The notes below the pieces were generated by a model, which saw only the letters and a list, made by a program, of their open reading frames with translations, made no database searches and was not told where the DNA came from. DNA of 64,000 bases from Accumulibacter jenkinsii (lineage in GTDB: Bacteria; Pseudomonadota; Gammaproteobacteria; Burkholderiales; Rhodocyclaceae): assembly GCA_036625225.1 (NCBI GenBank), contig JAZKUF010000001.1, forward strand, positions 1,674,001 through 1,738,000. Direction: 5' to 3'. This document shows, piece by piece, positions 9,540 through 19,342 of the stretch. The translations under genes were made by a program, and so were the position numbers. Position 1 is the first letter of the stretch. Each line of letters begins with the position of its first letter.

Positions 9540-9811
9540 ACCGGCATACCGATTCGATTGTGCTGGCTGAACGACAGGTCGCCGAAGCCCGGAGGACCGT
9601 GCTCGCCGAATATGCGGCCGCGAGAGCGAATCTGCGCCGGCGCATGGCTTCCCCGCTGTTCCTCGGCGGCGCCTTCCTGGCCGCCGCCGTGCTCGGCTAT
9701 CTCTGCCGCAGACACAGTCGGAGCCAGGCCCGGACGGTGGTTTTGCAGGCCAGCGACGGCGCCTCGCCGCAGCTCCTCAGGAGCGCCCGGGCACTGCTGC
9801 GGCTTTGGTGA
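9536..9811 (+). CDS. Small one-TM membrane protein, YqjK-like
   Basis: This 91-residue protein starts at the ATG that overlaps the preceding stop codon by four bases. It has a charged helical N-terminus (residues 1-38), one membrane helix (PLFLGGAFLAAAVLGYLC) and a basic tail. Position after a holin-III-like gene and before a YihY gene matches the yqjD-yqjE-yqjK arrangement of small envelope proteins in other Proteobacteria. The sequence is too short to assign a family with certainty. Confidence 0.65.
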   Translation: MNRHTDSIVLAERQVAEARRTVLAEYAAARANLRRRMASPLFLGGAFLAAAVLGYLCRRHSRSQARTVVLQASDGASPQLLRSARALLRLW

Positions 9812-9839
9812 GAGCGGGCGGCAAGCTCCCGGGAACAGC

Positions 9840-10826
9840 ATGCACTTCAGGCAAATCCGCAATCTGATCGGCAAAGCGGTCACCGCATGGGTGGACGATT
9901 ACGCGCCGAGCATGGGCGCCGCGCTCGCCTACTACACGCTCTTTTCGCTGACGCCGCTGCTGTTGATCGCCATCGCGGTGGCGGGTCTGGTCTTTGGCGA
10001 GGAAGCCGCGCGGGGAGAGATCGTCGCGCAGATCGATGGTCTGATCGGACGCGAAGGCGCCATCGCTGTCCAGGGCCTGCTGGAAAGCGCCAACGAACCG
10101 GCGCACGGCGTCATCGCGCTGGCGATCAGCCTGCTCACCCTGATCATCGGCGCAACGACGGTGTTCGCCGAACTGCAGAGCGACCTCGACCGCATCTGGC
10201 GCGTCCCCGTCCCGGCAACGCAAAGCGGCCTCCTGACTTTGCTGCGCACGCGCCTGCTGTCTTTCGGCCTGGTCGTCGGACTGGGTTTTCTGCTCCTCGT
10301 CTCGCTCCTCATCAGTGCGGCGATCGCCGCTTTGGGCAAATGGTGGAACGGGCTTTTCGCCGGCTGGGAAACGCTGCTGTATGCGCTTGACTTTGGCCTT
10401 TCGCTGGCAATTACGACCTTCCTCTTCGCGATGATCTACAAGTTCATGCCACGCGCCAGAATTCCCTGGCAGGATGTCTGGGTCGGCGCTGCAGTCACCG
10501 CCCTGCTGTTCGAAATCGGCAAGACCCTGATCGGTCTGTATCTCGGCAAGGCCAGCGTCGCCTCTGCTTTCGGTGCCGCGGGTTCGCTGGTCGTGCTGCT
10601 GGTGTGGGTCTATTTCGCGGCGCAGATTTTTCTGCTGGGCGCCGAATTTACCTGGGTGTACGCGCATGAACGCGGTTCGCGAGTGCGTCAGCCCGCGCCG
10701 CAGGCGAGCCCTGCGCTGCCCGCTCAGCCGACCGGAAGCACCGGCGCCGAGCGGGCCACTCCTGCGCCGCAGGTCACGCAGACAAAAAGCGGCGGCCACC
10801 CGCGTGACGGGGGTGCGCATCGCTGA
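9840..10826 (+). CDS. YihY/UPF0761 family inner-membrane protein
   Basis: The 328-residue protein begins at ATG 9840, 28 bases after the preceding gene. It has six hydrophobic segments and the family signature around MGAALAYYTLFSLTPLLLI near the N-terminus and SLVVLLVWVYFAAQIFLLGAEF near the end. The family was once labelled ribonuclease BN, but that assignment is known to be wrong; the function of YihY is unresolved. The last 45 residues form a Pro/Ala/Thr-rich cytoplasmic tail that is not typical of the family core. It is the third gene of the short membrane-protein operon. Confidence 0.88.
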   Translation: MHFRQIRNLIGKAVTAWVDDYAPSMGAALAYYTLFSLTPLLLIAIAVAGLVFGEEAARGEIVAQIDGLIGREGAIAVQGLLESANEPAHGVIALAISLLTLIIGATTVFAELQSDLDRIWRVPVPATQSGLLTLLRTRLLSFGLVVGLGFLLLVSLLISAAIAALGKWWNGLFAGWETLLYALDFGLSLAITTFLFAMIYKFMPRARIPWQDVWVGAAVTALLFEIGKTLIGLYLGKASVASAFGAAGSLVVLLVWVYFAAQIFLLGAEFTWVYAHERGSRVRQPAPQASPALPAQPTGSTGAERATPAPQVTQTKSGGHPRDGGAHR

Positions 10827-10898
10827 AGACCAGCGGCGGAAGCGCGAAAGCAGGCTAATATTCGCCTCTCTCCGTATTCCTGCGACCGCCTGCCTGCC

Positions 10899-11063
10899 AT
10901 GCTGCCCACCCTGCCGATTCGTGACGTCGAACCCGTCTACCGCCCGCAGCGCGAAGCGCAGTCGCTGATCCTGCCGGTGAGCGATGGCTGCTCGTGGAAT
11001 CACCGCACTTTCTGCGAGAGGTATACCGCGCCACAAAAGCGCTTTCGGGCGCGGGGCCTGTAG
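10899..11063 (+). pseudogene. Radical SAM protein N-terminal remnant (54 codons)
   Basis: An ATG at 10899 opens a 54-codon frame reading YRPQREAQSLILPVSDGCSW and then NHRTFCERYT, ending at TAG 11061-11063. Bacterial radical SAM proteins of one family begin with this same pattern (YRPPSEA-SLILQVT-GCSWN-CTFC-MY, followed by a KRFR motif). Here the middle cysteine of the CxxxCxxC cluster motif is Arg (CSWNHRTFC) and everything after KRFRARGL is gone. The frame ends directly against the sirtuin start at 11064, so a deletion probably fused the remnant to the next gene. It cannot bind the Fe-S cluster. Confidence 0.7.
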
Positions 11064-11876
11064 ATGACTGCCGATTATCCCCGTTGTGCCGAGCTGATCC
11101 GTGCCGCCGACGGCCTGCTGATCACCGCCGGTGCCGGCATCGGGATCGATTCCGGGCTCCCCGATTTTCGCGGGCCACAGGGTTTCTGGGGCGTTTACCC
11201 GGCGCTCGGCCGCGCCCGCATCGCCTTTGAAGAGATCGCCAACCCGGCCGCCTTCGCGAGGAATGCCCGTCTTGCCTGGGGTTTCTACGGCCATCGCCTC
11301 GCCCTCTACCGGCGCACCGTCCCGCACGCTGGCTTCGCGCTCCTGCGCCGCATCGCTGACCGCCTGCCGCAGGGCGCTTTCGTGTTTACCAGCAACGTCG
11401 ACGGTCAGTTTCAGAAAGCCGGTTTTGCCGCCGATCAGATCGTCGAATGCCATGGTTCGATCCATCACCTGCAGTGCCTCGACGGCTGCCACGACGGCAT
11501 CTGGCCCGCCGACGACTTCCAGCCCGAACTCGACGAGAAAGCCTGCCTGCTGCGCTCCGAAATGCCGCGCTGCCCGCATTGCGGCGCCCTTGCCCGCCCG
11601 AACATTCTGATGTTCGGCGACTGGGGATGGCTCGGTGAGCGCAGCGAACGCCAGGAAGAACATCTGCACGCCTGGCTGCGACGCGTCGACCGCCTGCTGG
11701 TGATCGAAATTGGCGCCGGCACCCACATCCCGACCGTCCGCCGGCTCGGCGAGCGCCTGCCCGGGTCACTGATCCGGATCAACCCGAGCGAGCCGCAGCT
11801 TCCCGCCGGCAAGGGGGTGTCGATCGCCGCCGGCGGCCTCGCCGCCCTGCGCGCGATCGACGCCTGCCTCGCCTGA
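11064..11876 (+). CDS. SIR2-family NAD-dependent protein deacylase (sirtuin)
   Basis: The 270-residue protein carries the sirtuin NAD-binding motifs LITAGAGIGIDSGLPDFRG near the N-terminus, TSNVDGQFQKAGF, and the catalytic histidine in ECHGSIHHLQC. Two cysteine pairs (C..C around QCLDGC, then PRCPHCG) form the expected zinc site. Sirtuins remove acyl groups from lysine using NAD+. The start abuts the stop of the radical-SAM remnant and no strong ribosome site is visible, so translation may rely on coupling to the upstream fragment. Confidence 0.9.
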   Translation: MTADYPRCAELIRAADGLLITAGAGIGIDSGLPDFRGPQGFWGVYPALGRARIAFEEIANPAAFARNARLAWGFYGHRLALYRRTVPHAGFALLRRIADRLPQGAFVFTSNVDGQFQKAGFAADQIVECHGSIHHLQCLDGCHDGIWPADDFQPELDEKACLLRSEMPRCPHCGALARPNILMFGDWGWLGERSERQEEHLHAWLRRVDRLLVIEIGAGTHIPTVRRLGERLPGSLIRINPSEPQLPAGKGVSIAAGGLAALRAIDACLA

Positions 11877-11935
11877 TGCCTGATGCCTGCTCGCCGGCGC
11901 CACCCATCGATCGACGCCCTGGCAAACCCGGAGAG

Positions 11936-13453
11936 ATGATGACCCGACCTGCCCTGCCCGGCCCCCGCCGTTCCCGGTTCTTCGGCGACCCCGGCCGGCA
12001 CCTGACCGTTGCCCTGCTGACGCTGCTCACCCTGCTCGCCGGTTGTGCGACCTCGCCCGGCAGCGATCCGCGCCCGCCGCCCCATCGCTGGACGCAGCTC
12101 GGTGCCGGCGGCAGCATCAGCCTGCGGGCGGTCGTCGGCGTGCCGGGCGAGTGTCCGGCGGCGATCGTCGATGGCCAACTGCGGCAGCTTTCAGCCCGCG
12201 CCGGCGCCACCTCCGGGGCCGGTTCAGCCACCCGGACGCCCGGCAAGCCGGCTTTCGCTGCCGATTTCGCGGTCACCGCGTGCGAACTCGTCCTGCCCGC
12301 GTCGGCACGCCAGGCGACCATCGACGGCCAGCCGATGCCGATGCCGCACGCCGACCCCCGGCGCATCGTCGTCGTCGGCGACACCGGTTGCCGGATCAAG
12401 GTTCCGGCCAGCGGCGTCGCCGACCCGATCCAGGATTGCGCGAGCCCGACCGCCTGGCCGTGGCAGCGGATCGCCGCGGCAGCGGCGCGCACGCAGCCCG
12501 ATCTGGTGATCCACCTCGGCGACTATCACTACCGCGAGTACTGCGACCAGCCTGCGCTCTGCGCCCCGCTGCATGCCGAAGGCGTGCCCATCGGCTACGG
12601 CTGGGCCGGCTGGAATGCCGACTTCTTCTCTCCGGCAGCGGCGCTGCTCGCCACCGCCCCGTGGATCGTCGTGCGCGGCAATCACGAGAACTGCGACCGC
12701 GCTGGCGAAGGCTGGATGCGCTTCCTCTCGCCCCTGCCTTATCGGCCCTGCCCGAACCAGACTGACCAGACCGCCAGCCGTTCGCTGCTCGCCAACAATC
12801 TGACGGCGGCGGCGTACCACATCGACCTCGGCCAGCGGCTGCGTCTCGTCGTCGCCGACAACGCGGCGGCGCAGGACTATCGGCCGCTGCGCGCGACGCC
12901 GGACGACGCCGAAGTCTTTGCGCACACGCTGGCAGCGCTGCCCTCCTTGCCGGCCGACCGTTCGACCTGGCTATTGATCCACAAACCGGTCTGGTACGAC
13001 CTGCTCGACCCCGCGGCGCAGCCGAACGCGCTCCAGGCCGGTTTGCACCAGACGCTGCTGGCCAGTGTGCAGTTCATCTTCTCGGGACACCAGCACGCTT
13101 TCCAGACGATCAACTTTGCCCGCGCCGCCGACCCGGTCAACCATCCGGCGGGACGGCCGGCGCAGATCATCGTCGGCGCCAGCGGCACCCAGCTCGAAGC
13201 CTTCGATCCGCTGTCGCCGCTCTACGAAAGGATTGCCGGCAGCCAGGAGAGGGCTCAAGCCGACGGACGGCGCTACGAGGGCGTCGTCGCCCACAGCGGC
13301 ATCGTCCTCAACCGCTACAGCTTCCTGCTGCTCGACCGCACGGACGACGGCTGGGCCGCGACGCTGATCGATGGCGACGGAAATCCGATCGACCGCTGCC
13401 GCCTCGACGAGCCGGGCAAGGCAGTCAGCTGCGGCTTTCCGGCAGACCCTTAA
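11936..13453 (+). CDS. Lipoprotein metallophosphoesterase
   Basis: Two adjacent ATGs (11936, 11939) follow GGAGAG; 11939 has the better spacing. The N-terminus is a lipoprotein signal with lipobox LLAGC, so the enzyme is probably anchored in the outer membrane or periplasm. The calcineurin-like metal motifs are all present in order: VVGDTG, LGDYHY, RGNHEN, LLIHKP and FSGHQH. The N-terminal 100 residues form a separate beta-rich module. Substrate is unknown; secreted members of the family hydrolyse phosphomonoesters or diesters. An ATG at 11876 overlapping the sirtuin stop would add 20 residues ahead of the signal and is less likely. Confidence 0.82.
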   Translation: MMTRPALPGPRRSRFFGDPGRHLTVALLTLLTLLAGCATSPGSDPRPPPHRWTQLGAGGSISLRAVVGVPGECPAAIVDGQLRQLSARAGATSGAGSATRTPGKPAFAADFAVTACELVLPASARQATIDGQPMPMPHADPRRIVVVGDTGCRIKVPASGVADPIQDCASPTAWPWQRIAAAAARTQPDLVIHLGDYHYREYCDQPALCAPLHAEGVPIGYGWAGWNADFFSPAAALLATAPWIVVRGNHENCDRAGEGWMRFLSPLPYRPCPNQTDQTASRSLLANNLTAAAYHIDLGQRLRLVVADNAAAQDYRPLRATPDDAEVFAHTLAALPSLPADRSTWLLIHKPVWYDLLDPAAQPNALQAGLHQTLLASVQFIFSGHQHAFQTINFARAADPVNHPAGRPAQIIVGASGTQLEAFDPLSPLYERIAGSQERAQADGRRYEGVVAHSGIVLNRYSFLLLDRTDDGWAATLIDGDGNPIDRCRLDEPGKAVSCGFPADP

Positions 13454-13463
13454 GCGCTCGCGG

Positions 13464-14630
13464 TCAGTCTTTCGGCGCCGGCTCCTGGCGCCGGAAAGGC
13501 AGATGGGCAGCGGCCTCGTCGCGGTAGTCGGCGACCGCATCGCCCTGCTGCGCGAGGTGGCGGGCGAGAAGCGCGCGCATCGCCGGATCGGCGATCCAGT
13601 GCGCCGACTGCACGACGGTCGGCGAAAAGCCGCGGGCGAGCTTGTGTTCGCCGCCGGCGCCGGGTTCGAAGCGGCGCAGCCCCTGCTGCAGGCAATAGGC
13701 GATTCCCTGGTAGAAGCAGAGTTCGAAATGCAGGCTGGGATAGTTTCCCGAACACCCCCAGTAACGCCCGTAGAGCGCTTCGTCGCTGCGAAAACAGATC
13801 GCCACGGCGACCGGCAGGCGACGCTCACGAGCAATGAAGAGGACCATCCGGCGACCCAGGGCCAGCGCCAGATCGGCAAAACAGGCGGCCGAAAAAGCGG
13901 CGTGATTGTTGAACTTCGCGAAAGTGCTGGCGTAGAGCCCGTGCAGCAGCGGCCATTCGGCGGCGTCGATCTCGTCTCCGTGGCGGGTCTCGATCGCCAG
14001 CCCACTGTCCGCCACCCGCCGCCGTTCGGCGCGCACCTTGCGGCGCTTGGCGGCAGCGAAAGTGGCGAGATAGCCGTCGAAGTCACCGCAGCCGGAGTCC
14101 ACCCAGTGAAACTGGACGTCGCGGCTGATCAGCACTCCCGCTTCCCGCAGCCGGCCCGCTTCCGCGTCGGTGGCCAGCGCCACATGCCACGACGAAGCGG
14201 CGCAGCGACTGGTCAACGCCTTGGCCGCCTCGACCAGCGTCTGCCGGATGCGCGCCGCCTGCGGCCCTTCGGCGACCAGCAGGCGCGCTCCGGCGACCGG
14301 GGTGTAGGGCAGACCACTCATCAGCTTCGGGTAGTACGGACGACCCAGCTGCCGGTATGCCGCTGCCCACGACCAGTCATAGATGAAGTCGCCGTGCGAA
14401 TGGTGCTTGACGTACAGGGGCAGCAGACCGACGACGACGCCGCTCGCGTCGCTCGCCAGCAGATGGCGCGCCGCCCATCCCGATGCGGGCGCCGCCACGC
14501 CATGCCACTCGAGGATCGGCAGAAAATCCGCGTTGAGAAAGGGATGCCGCGCCGGGCAGAGTCGTTCCCAGTCCGCACGCGAGAGGGCCGCCGCCGAAGA
14601 TGAACTGCTGATCGAGAGCTGCGAAGGCAA
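13464..14630 (-). CDS. FemAB-like GNAT-family acyltransferase (PF04339 type)
   Basis: The 388-residue protein begins at a TTG (14630) that sits 6 bases after GGAG. It has the DUF482/FemAB_2 pattern: HPFLNADFLPILE near the N-terminus, LPLYVKHHSHGDFIYDWSWA, YYPKLMSGLPYTPV, and a C-terminal GNAT-like half with CFRSDEALYGRYWG and FELCFYQGI. Such proteins are annotated as peptidoglycan-biosynthesis-related acyltransferases, but their substrate is unproven. It is cytoplasmic, converges on the phosphoesterase with 10 bases between stops, and is likely transcribed alone. Confidence 0.85.
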   Translation of the reverse strand: MPSQLSISSSSSAAALSRADWERLCPARHPFLNADFLPILEWHGVAAPASGWAARHLLASDASGVVVGLLPLYVKHHSHGDFIYDWSWAAAYRQLGRPYYPKLMSGLPYTPVAGARLLVAEGPQAARIRQTLVEAAKALTSRCAASSWHVALATDAEAGRLREAGVLISRDVQFHWVDSGCGDFDGYLATFAAAKRRKVRAERRRVADSGLAIETRHGDEIDAAEWPLLHGLYASTFAKFNNHAAFSAACFADLALALGRRMVLFIARERRLPVAVAICFRSDEALYGRYWGCSGNYPSLHFELCFYQGIAYCLQQGLRRFEPGAGGEHKLARGFSPTVVQSAHWIADPAMRALLARHLAQQGDAVADYRDEAAAHLPFRRQEPAPKD

Positions 14631-14932
14631 GATGAACTCCGGGAAGATGGCGGGTCAGTCGGGCAGCCTGACGCCCAGGCGTGCGCCGCCAGGCCGCAGG
14701 GGAAGTCGCCGATCTTGCCACCGATCTTGCCACAGCTCACAGGCCAAGTAGACGCTAGACGCTAAACTTTACTTCCTCCATAATCCGCGACTGACTCGTT
14801 GCCGCCAGGGTTCTGGTCCGGCAGCAACGGGACGCAGCCAGGACCCTGGGGGATCATCCGCTTCTGCCCCGGCCAAGTCGCCGAGCCATGGCGACGCCTG
14901 GCTTTGCCAACCCAGTCCCTACAGGAGCCGTC
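14631..14932. other. Intergenic region upstream of the RND operon
   Basis: This 302-base gap holds no supported gene. It contains two short tandem repeats, GATCTTGCCACC at 14711-14731 and TAGACGC at 14749-14762, followed by an AT-richer stretch (14763-14782) that is the likely promoter region of the efflux operon. No regulator gene (TetR or MarR) is adjacent. Confidence 0.4.
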
Positions 14933-16147
14933 ATGACGTCTGCTCGATTTCCCTTTTCAGCCGCAGGCGGCCCTCGGAGACAGCTCGCCAGCGTGGCTGC
15001 CGGCCTCGCGCTGTTGCTCACCACCGCTTGCGAGAAGGAAAAGTCCGTGCCGCCGGCGCCCCCCGTCGTGCAGGTGATCAGCATCACGCAGCGCGACGTG
15101 CCGATCTACATGGAATGGATCGGCTCGGTCGATGGCAACGTCAATGCCGTCATCCGGCCGCAGGTCACCGGTTATCTGATCAGGCAGAACTACCGCGAAG
15201 GCGACCTGGTGAAACAGGGTCAGCCGCTGTTCGAGATCGACCCGCGCACCTTCGAGGCCGCGGTTGATGAGGCCAAAGGACTGCGCGCCCAGCAGGCGGC
15301 GCGTTACGAAACGACGCGCGCCAACCTCGCCCGGATCAAACCGCTGGCGGCAGCGAACGCGGTCAGCCAGAAAGACCTCGACGACGCCATCGGTGCCGAC
15401 CTCTCGGCGAGGGCCTCACTCGATGCCGCCGAGGCATCGCTGCGGACCGCGAAGCTCAACCTCGGCTTTACCAGGATCACCTCGCCGGTCAGCGGCATTG
15501 CCGGTATCGCCAAGGCGCAGATCGGCGACCTGCTGAGCCCGGGCATGCAGACCGAACTGACCACCGTGTCGACCGTCGACCCGGTCAGGGTCTATTTCAA
15601 CATCAGCGAGCGCGAATACCTCAAGGTCGCCACCGCTGCCGCCGCCGCGGGCAAGCGGACCGAGCATGTCCCGCTCGAACTGATCCTGGTGGATGGGTCC
15701 AGCTACCCTCACCCCGGAAAGGTCGCCATCCTCAACCGGCAGGTTGACCCGACCACCGGTACCTTCAAGGTCGCCGCCCTCTTCCCCAACCCCGACAACC
15801 TGCTTCGCCCCGGCCAGTACGGCAAGATCCGGGCGACGATGTCGGTCAACCAGGGCGCACTCCTCGTCCCGCAGCGCGCGGTCACCGAAATGCAGGGCAA
15901 GTATCTGATAGCCGTGGTGGGGGCCGACAACAAGGTCGACATCCGCCCGGTCACGGTCGGCGAGCGGGTCGGTTCGGAGTGGGTGATCAGCAGCGGACTG
16001 CAGCCCGGCGAGCGAGTGATCGCCGAAGGCACCCAGAAGGTCAGGCCAGGGGTCACGGTCAATCCGCAACCCTTCGTCCCGGCCGCAGCGACGCCCGCCC
16101 CGGCCGACCAGAAACCGGCAGCGCCTGCGCCGGCCGCCAAGGGATAA
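14933..16147 (+). CDS. RND efflux periplasmic adaptor (MexA/AcrA family)
   Basis: Start 14933 is preferred because AGGAG lies 5 bases upstream; an ATG at 14888 lacks one. The 404-residue product has a lipoprotein signal (LALLLTTAC), a biotinyl-lipoyl-like domain (IRPQVTGYLIRQNYREGD), a coiled-coil hairpin (residues about 100-170), and the beta-barrel/membrane-proximal domains of the HlyD/AcrA adaptor family, ending in a Pro/Ala-rich tail. It would bridge the inner-membrane pump at 16154 and the outer-membrane channel at 19335, 6 bases and one gene downstream. Confidence 0.94.
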   Translation: MTSARFPFSAAGGPRRQLASVAAGLALLLTTACEKEKSVPPAPPVVQVISITQRDVPIYMEWIGSVDGNVNAVIRPQVTGYLIRQNYREGDLVKQGQPLFEIDPRTFEAAVDEAKGLRAQQAARYETTRANLARIKPLAAANAVSQKDLDDAIGADLSARASLDAAEASLRTAKLNLGFTRITSPVSGIAGIAKAQIGDLLSPGMQTELTTVSTVDPVRVYFNISEREYLKVATAAAAAGKRTEHVPLELILVDGSSYPHPGKVAILNRQVDPTTGTFKVAALFPNPDNLLRPGQYGKIRATMSVNQGALLVPQRAVTEMQGKYLIAVVGADNKVDIRPVTVGERVGSEWVISSGLQPGERVIAEGTQKVRPGVTVNPQPFVPAAATPAPADQKPAAPAPAAKG

Positions 16148-16153
16148 ACGACC

Positions 16154-19100
16154 ATGTCAAAGTTTTTCATCAACCGGCCGATCGTCGCCATGGTCATCTC
16201 CATCCTGATGACCATCATCGGCGTGGTCGCCATGGCCGGGCTGCCGATCGCCCAGTTCCCGAACATCGTTCCGCCGCAGATCAATGTCAGCAGCACCTAT
16301 ACCGGCGCCGACGCACTGACCGTCGAACAGGCGGTGGCCACCCCGATCGAGCAGCAGATGTCGGGCGTCGACAACATGGACTACATGTATTCGATCAACG
16401 CCAACAATGGCCAGTCCACGCTGTACGTCAACTTCGCACTGGGCACCGACGCCAATACCGACCAGTTGCTCGCCCAGATGCGCGAAGGCCAGGCCGAGTC
16501 GCAACTGCCTTCGGCGGTTCGCGACTACGGCGTCACCGTCGCCAAGTCGACCTCGTCGCCGCTGATCATGTTCGCGCTCTACTCGCCGAACGGCACCTAC
16601 GACAATGTCTTTCTCGCAAACTACTCGTACATCAACATCAACGACCAGATGACGCGGGTCAAGGGTATCGCCAGCGTCACCGTATTCGGCGCCGGCCAGT
16701 ACGCAATGCGCCTGTGGGTCAGACCCGACCAGTTGGCCAAGCTGAACATCACGATTCCGGAGATTGTCAACGCCGTCAATCAACAGAATACCGTCAATCC
16801 GGCCGGAACGATCGGTGCCGAGCCGGTGCCACCGGGCCAGGAGTTCACCTACGCCGTGCGCGCGCAGGGACGTCTGGAAAATGTCGAGGATTTCGGCAAG
16901 ATCGTCCTGCGCGCCAACCCCGACGGCTCGATCGTTCGCGTCAGCGATGTCGCCCGGATCGAACTCGGTGCCCAGACCTACAGCCAGCAGGGTCGGCTCA
17001 ACGGCAAGCCGGCTGCTCTCATTGCCCTCTACCAGATGCCTGGTGCCAATGCCCTCGACGCAGCGGACGGCGCCAAGAAGCTGATGGAGAAGATCAAGCA
17101 GAGCTTCCCGCCCGACCTTGATTACGTCATCGCCCTCGACACGACGCTGTCGGTCACCGAAGGCATCAAGGAGATCAAGCACACGCTGTTCGAAGCGCTG
17201 GTGCTGGTGATGATCGTCGTCTTCGTCTTCCTGCAGGGCTGGCGGGCGACGCTGATTCCGTTGCTGGCGGTGCCCGTGTCGCTGGTCGGCACCTTCATGC
17301 TGTTCCCGATGTTTGGCTTCTCGATCAACACGCTGTCGCTGTTTGGCCTGGTGCTGGCGATCGGCCTCGTGGTCGATGATGCCATCGTTGTTGTCGAGGC
17401 GGTCGAACACCATATCGAGCAGGGCCTGTCACCGAAGGACGCGACGCTGAGAGCCATGGAGGAGGTTACTGGCCCGGTAATCGCCATCGCCGTCATCCTG
17501 GCCGCCGTCTTCGTGCCGACTGCCTTCATTCCGGGGATTACCGGCCAGCTCTACCAGCAGTTCGCGGTCACTATCGCCATTTCGGTGATCATCTCGGCGT
17601 TCAACGCACTGACCCTGAGCCCCGCCCTCTGCGCGCTTCTGCTCAGACCAAAGGTCAAGGGCAGCGGCCCGCTGCAGAAGTTCTACGACTGGTTCAATGG
17701 AGTATTCGGCCGCGTCACCGGTGGCTACGTCGGCGTCTGCCGCATCGCCATCCGCAGGAGCCTGGTCAGCCTCGTCTTTCTGGTCGGCGTCATGGCAAGC
17801 GCCGGCTTCTTTGGCAAGCTGGTCCCCACCGGTTTCCTCCCGGATGAAGATCAAGGTTACGTCTTTGCGGCGGTCCAGCTCCCCGATGCGTCGTCGCTGC
17901 AACGCACGTCGGAAATTGCCGCCCAGGCTGAAGATCTGATCATGAAGGTGCCGGGCGTCCAATACACAACCACGGTCGTCGGCTACAGCATGCTCAGCCA
18001 GGTGACAAATACTTACAGCGCCTTCTTCTTCGTCACGCTCAAGAACTGGGCCGAACGTAAGCAGCCTGAAGAGCAGTACACCGCGATCAAGGCCGAGCTG
18101 ACCAAGCGGCTTGCCACCATCCCCGGCGCCATCGCCTTTGCGTTTCCGCCGCCCGCCATCCAGGGGGTCGGTACCTCTGGCGGTGCCACCTTCGTGCTTC
18201 AGGACCGTGCCGGCAAGGACATCGCCTTCCTCGCCGAGAACACCACCAAGTTCCTCGAAGCCGCGAAAAAACGCCCGGAGCTCGCCAGCGTTTCAACGAC
18301 CTTCAGGCCGACCGTTCCGCAACTGTTCATCGACGTCGACCAGGAAAAGGTGCTCAAACAGGGCGTCGTCCTCAGCGACGTGTACAAGACGCTGCAGAGC
18401 TTCCTCGGCAGCGGCTTCATCAACTACTTCAACCGCTTCGGACGCCAGTGGCAGGTTTACGTCCAGGCCGAGGGGGACTATCGGACCAACATCGAGAACG
18501 TCGGGCAGTTCTACGTGCGCAACACCAAGGGCGAGGCGGTGCCGCTGTCGGCGCTGACGTCAATCCGCAATATCTCCGGCCCGGAATTCACGATGCGCTA
18601 CAACCTGTACCGCAGTGCCCAGATCAACGCATCGGCGGCGCCCGGCTACAGTTCGACGCAGGTGATGCGGGCACTTGAGGCGGTTTTCGCTGAAACGATG
18701 CCGAGCGAAATGGGTTACGACTACTCGGGAATGTCGTTCCAGGAGCAGAAAGCACAGCAGGGCGTCTCACCTGCGCTCATCTTTGGTTTTTCGCTCCTCT
18801 GCGTCTTCCTGATCCTGGCAGCGCAGTACGAAAGCTGGTCGCTGCCGTTCTCGGTGCTGCTGGGTACGCCGATCGCCGTCGCCGGCGCCTTCTTCGCACT
18901 GCTGTTGCGTGGCCAGGAACTCAACGTTTATGCGCAGATCGGTCTCGTGATGCTGATCGGCCTGGCGGCGAAGAACGCGATCCTGATCGTCGAGTTCGCC
19001 AAGATGGAGTACGAAAAGGGCGAGCTGTCGCTCGCCGACGCGACGCTCAAGGGCGCGCAACTGCGGCTGCGACCGATCCTGATGACGTCGTTCGCCTTCA

Positions 19101-19342
19101 TCCTCGGCTGCGTACCGCTGGCGATTGCCAGTGGCGCCGGCGCACTTTCCCGACAGGTGATGGGCAGCACGGTGATCGGCGGCATGCTGGCGGCCACCTG
19201 TATCGCCATCTTCATCATCCCGGTGACTTTCTATGTCGTCGAAAAGATCGGTCGCAAGGGAAACACCGGCATTTCCGGTCACCACGGTGACGCGGTGACT
19301 GCCGAGAAGCTTGCCGAAAAGGGAGGGGACAGCCATGTGTAA
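16154..19342 (+). CDS. RND efflux inner-membrane transporter (HAE1, MexB/AcrB family)
   Basis: The 1062-residue length, FFINRPIVAMVISI start and GLPIAQFPNIVPPQI segment are typical of HAE1-type RND pumps. The TM4 proton-relay acids are present in GLVLAIGLVVDDAIVVVEA and the TM10 lysine in GLAAKNAILIVEFA. Such pumps exchange protons for hydrophobic drugs, dyes or solvents taken from the periplasm and outer leaflet. The C-terminus is short and charged. It is the middle gene of the operon and its end overlaps the next gene by 8 bases. Confidence 0.97.
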   Translation: MSKFFINRPIVAMVISILMTIIGVVAMAGLPIAQFPNIVPPQINVSSTYTGADALTVEQAVATPIEQQMSGVDNMDYMYSINANNGQSTLYVNFALGTDANTDQLLAQMREGQAESQLPSAVRDYGVTVAKSTSSPLIMFALYSPNGTYDNVFLANYSYININDQMTRVKGIASVTVFGAGQYAMRLWVRPDQLAKLNITIPEIVNAVNQQNTVNPAGTIGAEPVPPGQEFTYAVRAQGRLENVEDFGKIVLRANPDGSIVRVSDVARIELGAQTYSQQGRLNGKPAALIALYQMPGANALDAADGAKKLMEKIKQSFPPDLDYVIALDTTLSVTEGIKEIKHTLFEALVLVMIVVFVFLQGWRATLIPLLAVPVSLVGTFMLFPMFGFSINTLSLFGLVLAIGLVVDDAIVVVEAVEHHIEQGLSPKDATLRAMEEVTGPVIAIAVILAAVFVPTAFIPGITGQLYQQFAVTIAISVIISAFNALTLSPALCALLLRPKVKGSGPLQKFYDWFNGVFGRVTGGYVGVCRIAIRRSLVSLVFLVGVMASAGFFGKLVPTGFLPDEDQGYVFAAVQLPDASSLQRTSEIAAQAEDLIMKVPGVQYTTTVVGYSMLSQVTNTYSAFFFVTLKNWAERKQPEEQYTAIKAELTKRLATIPGAIAFAFPPPAIQGVGTSGGATFVLQDRAGKDIAFLAENTTKFLEAAKKRPELASVSTTFRPTVPQLFIDVDQEKVLKQGVVLSDVYKTLQSFLGSGFINYFNRFGRQWQVYVQAEGDYRTNIENVGQFYVRNTKGEAVPLSALTSIRNISGPEFTMRYNLYRSAQINASAAPGYSSTQVMRALEAVFAETMPSEMGYDYSGMSFQEQKAQQGVSPALIFGFSLLCVFLILAAQYESWSLPFSVLLGTPIAVAGAFFALLLRGQELNVYAQIGLVMLIGLAAKNAILIVEFAKMEYEKGELSLADATLKGAQLRLRPILMTSFAFILGCVPLAIASGAGALSRQVMGSTVIGGMLAATCIAIFIIPVTFYVVEKIGRKGNTGISGHHGDAVTAEKLAEKGGDSHV

